Positions 1 through 6,989 of a stretch of DNA of 20,991 nucleotides are shown here, piece by piece. Under the pieces are notes generated by a model, which was not told where the DNA came from, searched no databases, and was given only the letters and a program-made list of their open reading frames with translations. Numbering within the stretch: the first letter of the stretch is position 1; each line of letters opens with the position of its first letter. The stretch comes from a virus: positions 1-20,991 of the IMG/VR virus record IMGVR_UViG_3300032579_000084. One strand, written 5' to 3'. A program made the translations under genes and the position numbers.

Positions 1-925
1 TAGCGGTGTTATTTGGTTGAGATTCACTGAAGGTAGGCAAATTGGTGGCGTTAAATGCCCCGCCCATCAAGCCACCCGTAATAAGCCCTTGTGCAGCGGC
101 TTCTGGCACGCCTTCCATGATAGGCTTGTCATCGGCATAGTTTTGCCACATTTGCTCGGTAGCAGACTGCGGTAATTCCTCTAATGCGCCTTCGGTAACA
201 ATCCCCTTGCCAATGTTTTTGGCATAGGCACCCAGACCAAGTGGGCGTGCGCTTGTAGCGACTTCACCGGCCACGCGGTTAGCAATAGCAGTGTCGATAT
301 CGCCAATGCCTAGTTTTTTAGCCAAGCCACCGCTTAATGCTGATATCGTACCTGTAGTAATGCCCGATCCAAGCGCTGCCGCTGCATCTTTGTCTGTTGG
401 CGTATTACCGTTATTTTTCTCGATAGCATCAGCGTAACTAGAACCGGCTTGCTGCATACCCTCACCAATAGCACCACCAACAAACCCTTTGGCAACCGCG
501 CCGCCCATACCGCCACTAACCGCCATAGCTGGCAGCGATTCAGCAACTTTATTGGCTACAGCAAATGGGTGAGTTGCACCGTATTTTAGTGTATCAACAA
601 ACCCTTGGGTGTTACTCCACGCCTGTTCCTCTTGTTTTGCCTTTTCTGATAAGTTGTCCTTCCACGCCTGCTCGGATGACTTGATATCCAAGCCCAAGTT
701 TTTTGTATTTTGAATTGAGTTCGAGCCGGTTAGTAAATCAGACAAGCCCAAAATACCGCGACCTGCGGCAGCCACACCCGATGCAATCGAGTTACCAATA
801 TCGCTAAGCGCTTTACGCTCAGATTTTTTTGGCTTTGTCTGACCCGAAAAACTTTCCCACGGTTTTTGCTCGGTGTCTTGTGGTTGTGTGTTGGCGAATT
901 GTTCCCATGGTTTTTTATCAGACAT
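1..925 (-). CDS. N-terminal part of a large, probably ejected polyvalent phage protein (runs off window)
   Basis: An open frame begins at ATG 925..923, directly after the TAA stop of the preceding gene (TAAATG), and stays open for 308 codons to the left edge, so the C-terminus is missing. It starts MSDKKPWEQF and carries a second K-P-W-E motif near residue 21. Next come a Gly/Ala segment near residues 45-60, an 'ALEELPQSATEQ' stretch near residue 255, and glycine-zipper-like stretches (SGGMGGAVAKGFVGGAIGEG; GLITGGLMGG). From memory, giant 'PLxRFG-type' polyvalent proteins of podoviruses begin this way, with a PWE opening, a GF-x-DT stretch, NP(F)-x-x-AN-x-VAESLP and the EELPQSA-type motif. 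Such proteins are packaged in the virion and ejected with the DNA. No enzymatic domain lies in the visible part. The N-terminal call is inference; the coding status is secure. Confidence 0.8.
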   Translation of the reverse strand, partial: MSDKKPWEQFANTQPQDTEQKPWESFSGQTKPKKSERKALSDIGNSIASGVAAAGRGILGLSDLLTGSNSIQNTKNLGLDIKSSEQAWKDNLSEKAKQEEQAWSNTQGFVDTLKYGATHPFAVANKVAESLPAMAVSGGMGGAVAKGFVGGAIGEGMQQAGSSYADAIEKNNGNTPTDKDAAAALGSGITTGTISALSGGLAKKLGIGDIDTAIANRVAGEVATSARPLGLGAYAKNIGKGIVTEGALEELPQSATEQMWQNYADDKPIMEGVPEAAAQGLITGGLMGGAFNATNLPTFSESQPNNTA

Positions 926-2518
926 TTACAACTTCTCCCAATTTTTTGCATCTGCTGGATCACCGCCTTTAAAGCGATAACCGTCCATAACTGTACCGAC
1001 CTGTACGGCTGATTGTGCTGCTTGCCCTGCGTCAATAAACATTCCCGTCTGAGTGTCTAGCACTCGTTCTGGTTGAGCCAACACATTGCCTTGTGCATCA
1101 ACACTATCGCCGGCTTTAACAGTAATATAGCGGTCCTTACCACTGGTGCCTTTACTCATAAGCGCCGTGTATTGTTGTGATTTTTCCTTAATTGCTTGAC
1201 GTTCTTCATCCGTGGTGGCTTTGTTATACTGGTCCTGTAATGCAATTAGCATATTTTGTGCGTAATTCTGTGCATTATTTTCCTGTTTTTCCATCGCCAG
1301 TTTTTCGCTTTCAAGTCCCAATTTCGCTTGCTCTTGTTCGCCTAGCTGATTAAGCTTACTAACATCAAGACCTAGCTGCGCTTGGCTACGAGAGTTTTGC
1401 CCCGCTTCATCTAGCAAGGATTTTGTCATGGCATTTTGCTGTTCAAGGCTGGTGCGTGCGTTTTGGTTTTGCTGAGCCATATCAGCTTGGCCATAAGCCA
1501 TTTGCTGCTTATAAGCTTCCATGTCGAGGTTATCGCCTTGCATTGCGATTTCAGCCAACATTTTTTGTTGATTGGCTGTCAAGCCGTCCATTATGGATGC
1601 ACCACCCGCAGGACGCTTAATAGCATCGATTAGATTTTTGCGCTCAAGGTCTGCCGCAAAATCACGCCCCTGTCGTACTGGCATCCGCGTATTGGGTGCG
1701 TTAACCTCGCTATATGTTTGCTGTAACGCGCGCTCTTGTGCGGTATCGTACATTGGCTTGGGTAGAATGGCGTCTTTGGTGTCAATCGGCTTGCCATTAA
1801 TTGATCCGCTTGCCTGTGGTGCTAATTCATTAACCTGTGCTTGGCTTAATACTTGCCTGCCTACGGCTGGATTGCCTTGCGTTTGGTGGCTCATAGGGTT
1901 GGTGGCTGTATCGTAATTGCCTGTGCCGGAGAAGGTGTTTAATGCGCTGTTCGCATTTTGCATATTTGCTTGTGCTTGCGCTGCGTAAAATGGGTTATCC
2001 ACAGTCGAAACGCCTTGTCTATTAGGCGCGGCTGCTTGTGGTTGAGTGTTATCCGATGCAGGCTGATTCCACTTACTCATATTTTTATCGAGATAAGCAA
2101 GGTTTAACCCTGCGCCGATCTTGCTTGGCGCACCTAATAACAAGTTGTCACCAACATCGGACAATACACCCGCTGTTCTGACAGCCAAGTCACCAGCAAA
2201 CGTAGGATTGTCGTTTTGCAGCCCAAAACGGTCACGGTATTGCTCGGTTGATGTATTAAACCCATCAAGTGCCCCATTAAACCCAGACGATGCCACACCT
2301 AATCGACCCAAACCGCGCAAACCTCTAGCTGCTGTATTGGCTGCACCTGCTAGCGCGCCCGTACCCTGTGCCAACATATTAATGGATGGGTATAAACCGG
2401 CTGCCGCAGTACCACCGATGATGCGTGTTGCCTCAGTGCCGCTGACCTGTTGGTTTTGCTTTTGTAGTTGTGCATCACGCTCACGACGCTTCATATCTTC
2501 TTCGTATGAAATTGCCAT
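926..2518 (-). CDS. Candidate internal virion (ejection) protein, 530 aa
   Basis: The start is ATG 2518 with a good Shine-Dalgarno (AAGGGG, 6 nt spacing). The charged N-terminus (EEDMKRRERDAQLQKQ) is followed by a Gly/Ala-rich, moderately hydrophobic stretch at roughly residues 33-80 (IIGGTAAAGL; GTGALAGAANTAARGLRGLG). A Gln/Asn/Ala-rich low-complexity middle follows (about 150-240), then a predicted helical, Gln-rich coiled-coil region (about 310-450) and a short C-terminal domain. Amphipathic Gly/Ala-rich segments combined with Q/N-rich helices are typical of podovirus ejection proteins that enter the cell envelope, but no family signature was recognised. The gene sits between a 99-aa unknown and the giant protein gene, whose ATG follows its stop immediately. 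The coding status is secure; the function is inferred from composition and position. Confidence 0.72.
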   Translation of the reverse strand: MAISYEEDMKRRERDAQLQKQNQQVSGTEATRIIGGTAAAGLYPSINMLAQGTGALAGAANTAARGLRGLGRLGVASSGFNGALDGFNTSTEQYRDRFGLQNDNPTFAGDLAVRTAGVLSDVGDNLLLGAPSKIGAGLNLAYLDKNMSKWNQPASDNTQPQAAAPNRQGVSTVDNPFYAAQAQANMQNANSALNTFSGTGNYDTATNPMSHQTQGNPAVGRQVLSQAQVNELAPQASGSINGKPIDTKDAILPKPMYDTAQERALQQTYSEVNAPNTRMPVRQGRDFAADLERKNLIDAIKRPAGGASIMDGLTANQQKMLAEIAMQGDNLDMEAYKQQMAYGQADMAQQNQNARTSLEQQNAMTKSLLDEAGQNSRSQAQLGLDVSKLNQLGEQEQAKLGLESEKLAMEKQENNAQNYAQNMLIALQDQYNKATTDEERQAIKEKSQQYTALMSKGTSGKDRYITVKAGDSVDAQGNVLAQPERVLDTQTGMFIDAGQAAQSAVQVGTVMDGYRFKGGDPADAKNWEKL

Positions 2519-2528
2519 TTAATACCCC

Positions 2529-2828
2529 TTAAAAAAATAAACGTGGCTCGTTTTCTTCGCGGATTTCAATGCTATGCTCTAGTGGTGATTCAACATCACT
2601 GGCATTGGCAATGCGCGCAACTTTTGGGCGTTCCTCATAGGGGATATGCTCTTGTGTGCGCAACAAACCACTAACATTGCCGATATCATCTAAATTCAAT
2701 CCTAATCTTGCGGCTGATTGCGCAGTAACAGCGGCTTTCTTTTTTGGCGAGTTGAGCATTTTTGCCTTTAATAAGGCATCAAGGATGGTGGGGTCTAAGC
2801 CCGCAGCAAATTGAATTTCATTAGCCAT
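2529..2828 (-). CDS. Hypothetical phage protein, 99 aa
   Basis: A small soluble protein starting MANEIQFAAG. The first two thirds look helical (LDPTILDALLKAKMLNS, then a basic KKKAA run); the C-terminal third is acidic and charged and ends RLFF. It lacks transmembrane segments and cysteines. It is the first gene after the strong terminator at 2905-2930, so it probably needs its own or a read-through transcript. Its TAA stop lies 10 nt before the next ATG, and the Shine-Dalgarno of the next gene directly follows the stop, so the two are likely co-translated. I do not recognise the family. Position next to candidate ejection proteins suggests a virion component, possibly a scaffold or chaperone for them, but nothing in the sequence proves this. 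Confidence 0.72.
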   Translation of the reverse strand: MANEIQFAAGLDPTILDALLKAKMLNSPKKKAAVTAQSAARLGLNLDDIGNVSGLLRTQEHIPYEERPKVARIANASDVESPLEHSIEIREENEPRLFF

Positions 2829-2904
2829 TGCATTAACCTATGAGCGTTTGAATGTATTTAGGTATTATGAATGGCAATAATGAATCGGCTAAACCTTAGA
2901 GAAT

Positions 2905-2930
2905 AAAAAGCCCTATCACTTGGATAGGGC
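2905..2930 (-). terminator. Intrinsic terminator after the coiled-coil protein gene
   Basis: On the minus strand a perfect 8-bp stem (GCCCTATC / GATAGGGC) with a 5-nt loop is followed by TTTTTATT. It lies 5 nt past the stop of the 887-aa gene and closes the long tail block, separating it from the ejection-protein block. Confidence 0.9.
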
Positions 2931-2935
2931 GATTA

Positions 2936-5599
2936 TCAGTAATTATAATTTTTGCTAGTGCTTTCGCTTTTACTTTCACTGGTGCTTGCGCTGCCCGATG
3001 CACTGATACTTGCGCTTACATGGGCTGCGCTCAATGCGCCTGCTGCTAATTGTGCAGTGTATTGCCCCATAGCCTTAGCCGCTTCCAGGGCAATCTGAGC
3101 TTCTGAAACAGCATTTCGCATCTTGGATTCGTATGCCGCGACCTGTGCTTGTGTGTAGGCAATATTGGTGCGACTTGTCATATCGGCATAGCGCGACTTG
3201 GTTTCACTCTCACTTACCTTAATTTGCGCGCCTGCCTTCCATGCTTCGACTTGGGCAGTAAATCGGCGTGTTGCCATTTCAGCGTTACTAAGATTGGCTT
3301 GTGTTTCCGCCTTGTATCTATCAATATCTGCTGTATATTTGGTTAAGAAGGCGCGTGCTACCTCTACTTTATTCTGTGATTGTTTTAGCTGCATATCACC
3401 TTTTGCGGTGGCGGCTTGAACGCGCGCAGCAAATGCGCGAATTTGGGTGTCATATATCTGCGCCTTGCTGTTTTCAGCTCTTACTTGACTATCAAATAAT
3501 TCAACCTTGGCGCGCTGGGCATTATTCTGCGCATTAACCGCATCGATTTGAGCAGAAAATACACGAGCCTGTGTTTCAGCAATACCAAGCTTGGCTTGTT
3601 CAGCTTTTATTTGGCTATCAAACATATCAACCTTTAACTTCTCGATATTGGTTTGCTCTGATACTGCACGCAGCTCACTTTCATAAACACGAGCCTGCGT
3701 TTCAATTAAGCCTGCTTTTATCTGCTCGCCTTGCAATGATGCGTTATAGGCATCTAGTTTCAGTCGCTCACTTTGCAGAAGGGAGTTATGCGCATCGATA
3801 TCGGCGCTGTATAGCTTAGCCTGTGTATCAGCTATCGCAAGTTTAGCTTGTTGGCTTTCTATCTGTGCTTTGTAGTTTTCAATCTTTAGGCGCTCGGCAT
3901 CGATCTTGCCTGCGGCGGCGCGCACCTTCGTTTCATAAATCTGTGCCTGACCCTGCGCAATGCCAACTTTCGCCTGCTGTCCTTTCCATTCAGCCTCATA
4001 GATATCAAATTTTATTTTTTCATTATTGAGCTGTTCGGCATGTGCTTGAATTTCGCTGCGGTACACATCAAACTGCGACTTGGTGATATCAGCCTTAGCT
4101 TGAATGCCGCCCATGATTGCCTTATACATATCGACATTAGCCTGGATGGTTGATACCTTGGCTTTGTATAAATCAACTTTGCTTTGATTTATCTGACCTA
4201 TTGCCAACTGCCCGTCAATCTGGGCTTTAAACACACCAATCTTAGCGGTAGCGGCATCGAGCTTAACGCGGTAAATATCAGCAAGCGTGCGAAACGCATC
4301 ATTTTGCGCATTAAACAATGAGACTTGTGCGTTAAACACACTGATTTTGCTTTCAACATTAAATTTGGCTATTTCAAACAAACGCTTTGTGATGTTCTCA
4401 AAGAAGTTTTGATTGAGTTGTTCCAGGGCGATGCCTTGCTCAATAGCAAAGCGCATGCTTTCAATCTGCCATTTTGCCTGTTCCATGAATACATCGCGAT
4501 TAGCTTCAATGACTTTCAATCGCCCTTCTTCACGCGCGACATTGGCTTGTTTGTTGAGCATACCTGTAGGCATACTAAAGCCACGCGATGCCCATGTATC
4601 GACAGCTTCTTGCACTGAGCGCTCAGTCTCCATGGTGATACGCTCACGCGATTTTAAATAAATGGCATCAATCACTGGGTCCGGTAAACCATGCGTCATC
4701 ATATCCTTCACGGCATCGGTCAGTTCATCAAGTAATTGCGATTCGTATTGCGGCTCTTGCCAATCAGCGAACACCTCTGGCACCGTAAGACCATCGAGCG
4801 CAGGCGGCTTGCCATCAAAATCCGCAATCTCTGGAAACTCAAATAACGGAAGTTCAATGTCTTTTAATTCGGGTAGTGCTATTTGCTCCATTTGCGGCGC
4901 ATCAGGAATAACGATGTTTGTATCAATATTTGGTTTGACTGGCATTTCAAACTGATTGATAACGGGCATTGTTGGGTCAACTATTGCCACATCCGATGTG
5001 GGCGCGTCAGGCATTGCCAAATCGTTTAATATTGGCGCGTCAGTTAAAACAATACCAGTATCAATCGTCGGCTTGGCGGGTAGCGCTATATCGCTAAATT
5101 GTGGCGCTGGCTGAACATTAACCGTAATATTAGCATCCATCTTGGTTGGCATAATTGGCGCTTGCACGCTGGGCAAGTCTGGCAAATTAATTGCTGTATC
5201 AATAGATGGCGCTGTAGGAATAACCACATCATTAATAACCGGAAGTGACGGCATACTAATAGGCTGCGCTATCGGCTCAACCGGCAGCTCCTCAAACTCA
5301 ATGTTATCAAGTTGCGACAATACACCGCTTATTTCCACCGCATTTGGGATATCGCTAATAGGCGTATCTACATTGGGCTCATAATTCGGCATGTTTGGCA
5401 AAGTGATAGCGCTTGGCTCATAGATTGGCATCGTAATTGCTGGCATGTCACCGACGCTTTGGATTTTAATATTGCTAATATTGCTAAGCGACGCCGTAAG
5501 CTTATTGTTGTAGTCCTGCGCCCATCGGTCAATTTCTTCCATCTGGTCAGTCACGGTTTGTACTGTGACGCCCATAATACTATCTGGTGCAATCCCCAT
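2936..5599 (-). CDS. Proline-rich repeat and long coiled-coil virion protein, 887 aa
   Basis: The start at ATG 5599 has an excellent Shine-Dalgarno (AAGGAG, 6 nt). The protein has three visible parts. Residues ~45-285 are a string of imperfect ~16-23-residue repeats of the form (I/V)-x-(I/L)-P-x-x-P-x-(I/V/M), rich in Pro, Asp, Ile and Met. Residues ~290-390 are mixed helical. Residues ~390-830 are an almost unbroken heptad-like Ala/Gln/Lys array with a recurring unit (Y/F)-x-(A/S)-(Q/E)-I-x-A-x-x-x-x-x-x-(E/R)-x-x-K, roughly 17 or 34 residues per unit. The last ~35 residues are Ser-rich (SASTSESKSES) and end KNYNY. It has no transmembrane segment. This is a fibrous structural protein: a tail rod or fibre stalk, or an extended ejected protein. 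A classical tape measure is unlikely because no other long-tail genes are seen. No named family is recognised. Confidence 0.8.
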   Translation of the reverse strand: MGIAPDSIMGVTVQTVTDQMEEIDRWAQDYNNKLTASLSNISNIKIQSVGDMPAITMPIYEPSAITLPNMPNYEPNVDTPISDIPNAVEISGVLSQLDNIEFEELPVEPIAQPISMPSLPVINDVVIPTAPSIDTAINLPDLPSVQAPIMPTKMDANITVNVQPAPQFSDIALPAKPTIDTGIVLTDAPILNDLAMPDAPTSDVAIVDPTMPVINQFEMPVKPNIDTNIVIPDAPQMEQIALPELKDIELPLFEFPEIADFDGKPPALDGLTVPEVFADWQEPQYESQLLDELTDAVKDMMTHGLPDPVIDAIYLKSRERITMETERSVQEAVDTWASRGFSMPTGMLNKQANVAREEGRLKVIEANRDVFMEQAKWQIESMRFAIEQGIALEQLNQNFFENITKRLFEIAKFNVESKISVFNAQVSLFNAQNDAFRTLADIYRVKLDAATAKIGVFKAQIDGQLAIGQINQSKVDLYKAKVSTIQANVDMYKAIMGGIQAKADITKSQFDVYRSEIQAHAEQLNNEKIKFDIYEAEWKGQQAKVGIAQGQAQIYETKVRAAAGKIDAERLKIENYKAQIESQQAKLAIADTQAKLYSADIDAHNSLLQSERLKLDAYNASLQGEQIKAGLIETQARVYESELRAVSEQTNIEKLKVDMFDSQIKAEQAKLGIAETQARVFSAQIDAVNAQNNAQRAKVELFDSQVRAENSKAQIYDTQIRAFAARVQAATAKGDMQLKQSQNKVEVARAFLTKYTADIDRYKAETQANLSNAEMATRRFTAQVEAWKAGAQIKVSESETKSRYADMTSRTNIAYTQAQVAAYESKMRNAVSEAQIALEAAKAMGQYTAQLAAGALSAAHVSASISASGSASTSESKSESTSKNYNY

Positions 5600-5609
5600 G
5601 TCTTACTCC

Positions 5610-6989
5610 TTATATTCTGCGCTTGGTTGAAAGTGCATTAATCGCTAGACTGTTAAGATAGCCATGTGTTGCACTGATGTTTAGAACGAAAGTAAAGTGA
5701 CGCCCTCTTAAACCACGGCCAAACAAAATGCGGCCATTGGTTAGCTCGTCTGCACGCTCGCGCGGCAATGGGTATGTAAATGCTTGTTGTTTTCCGCTTT
5801 GGGTGGTTTTAACCTGCATTGATGCGCTGCCATTTAACTCGTACTCAAGATATGCACTCGTTGGGTGGGACAATGCTTCGCCAAAATCAACCTTCCCTGT
5901 CTCAATGGTTGCGCTCACTATTTCTGTGCCAGTGTCCATTTGATAAATACCATCCTTTGACTCGCCATATAATTTGCCATTAATCACCACCAGGCGATTA
6001 ATCGGCAAATCACCATATCGGCTCATAGCCCAAGTGTCGGTGTTAGCGGTCCATGCGTTAGTACCGCCTTGAGTGTTGATTAATTCATCGTCAATGACTG
6101 CTATATCTTGCCACAAGCTTTTGGCTAATAAACCGACTAAGACAGTATCAAAAGCAGTGGCGCTATCAGATAGCACCCTGCTGTTTGTTTGCTTATAACC
6201 AAGCAGCTCATCACTGATAGCTGCGTTTTCGCTTGCTAAACTTCTGCCTTTTATGTGGGTGGGTGCATTATCTAAGACAATCGCGCTGTCGCTTGATAGC
6301 ATGTCGCGCAGCGTCAGTGAGCCATCACTTGCGATGGCGGTTTCAGATAACAAGGTGTTAACTGTTTTGGTGCCAAACAAGGTGTCTCTAGCAGTAGCAC
6401 CATCGGCAATTATCGCTGTCTGCTCGAGTAAAACCCATTCGCTGATAATTGCGCTATCACTGACTAAGGTTTTTAGATAGCTCTTGCCAATAGCGCTATC
6501 GCTTACCAATGCGGAATCAATAGCTAGCTCTTTACCAAACGACGCCGCGTAATCGCTTACGATTGCAGTATCGGCAGTGGTGCTTATGGCGCGCATAATG
6601 CCGCTGGTTGATTCACGACAAACGGCTGTATCGGTGGTTAAGCTACCAACTGCGCCTTGCCAAAATTCAGTTAATCGCGTTGATTCTGTAGCTATCAGTG
6701 ATTGTTTTAAGATAAATTTATCACTGACTTTTACTGAGTCGAGTATTGTATTTTTTGCAGTTAAATTTCCAAATGCGCTATCACTGGCAACCGCGCTATT
6801 TTGAATCTGCGTTACAACACTGCCAGTAAGCTCATCACTAGCCACCGCTGAATTAATTGACAATGCAGCAATCGCAAGAATAAACAGTTCCTTTACGCGA
6901 GCTGTATTATCCGCGATAGCTGTAAGCCCTGCCCATGTTGCATCACTAGCTATAGCGGTATCTGTCGTATCGTCTCGATAATTACTCAT
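5610..6989 (-). CDS. Virion protein with SDSA-type tandem repeats, 459 aa
   Basis: The start at ATG 6989 has a GGAG Shine-Dalgarno and overlaps the end of the preceding gene by 8 nt, so it is translationally coupled. Residues 1 to ~300 are made of degenerate repeats with the core (D/E)-(S/T)-A-(I/V)-x-(S/R)-D, spaced about 14-33 residues apart (TDTAIASDATW, NSAVASDSAFG, DTAIVSDYAAS, DSALVSDSAIG, ETAIASDGSL, DSAIVLDNAP). Residues ~310-459 form a different beta-rich domain (W-x-x-NTDTWAMSRYGDLP near 315; RGLRGRHFTF near 430). The two-part plan, a repetitive shaft and a compact C-terminal domain, fits a tail appendage or fibre. It has very few cysteines and no signal peptide. The function is not recognised; a structural role rests on context. 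Confidence 0.78.
   Translation of the reverse strand: MSNYRDDTTDTAIASDATWAGLTAIADNTARVKELFILAIAALSINSAVASDELTGSVVTQIQNSAVASDSAFGNLTAKNTILDSVKVSDKFILKQSLIATESTRLTEFWQGAVGSLTTDTAVCRESTSGIMRAISTTADTAIVSDYAASFGKELAIDSALVSDSAIGKSYLKTLVSDSAIISEWVLLEQTAIIADGATARDTLFGTKTVNTLLSETAIASDGSLTLRDMLSSDSAIVLDNAPTHIKGRSLASENAAISDELLGYKQTNSRVLSDSATAFDTVLVGLLAKSLWQDIAVIDDELINTQGGTNAWTANTDTWAMSRYGDLPINRLVVINGKLYGESKDGIYQMDTGTEIVSATIETGKVDFGEALSHPTSAYLEYELNGSASMQVKTTQSGKQQAFTYPLPRERADELTNGRILFGRGLRGRHFTFVLNISATHGYLNSLAINALSTKRRI

Noticed and set aside
334-1035. Minus-strand short frames at 334-546 and 730-1035
   Set aside because: They are out of frame with the continuous 308-codon gene starting at 925, which has clear protein-like composition and perfect spacing to its neighbour.
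2829-2904. Promoter for the 99-aa gene (CATAAT/TAAATA-like boxes)
   Set aside because: AT-rich hexamers exist but no -35 with acceptable spacing was found, so it is not listed as a feature.
3000-4330. Recurring DNA words that might suggest a CRISPR or tandem repeat array
   Set aside because: The periodicity is explained by heptad-like protein repeats of the coiled coil; there are no identical direct repeats with unique spacers.
4662-5384. Plus-strand frames rich in Gly/Ser/Ile opposite the proline-repeat protein
   Set aside because: They are antisense shadows of a repetitive coding region, with low complexity and no ribosome sites or neighbours on that strand.
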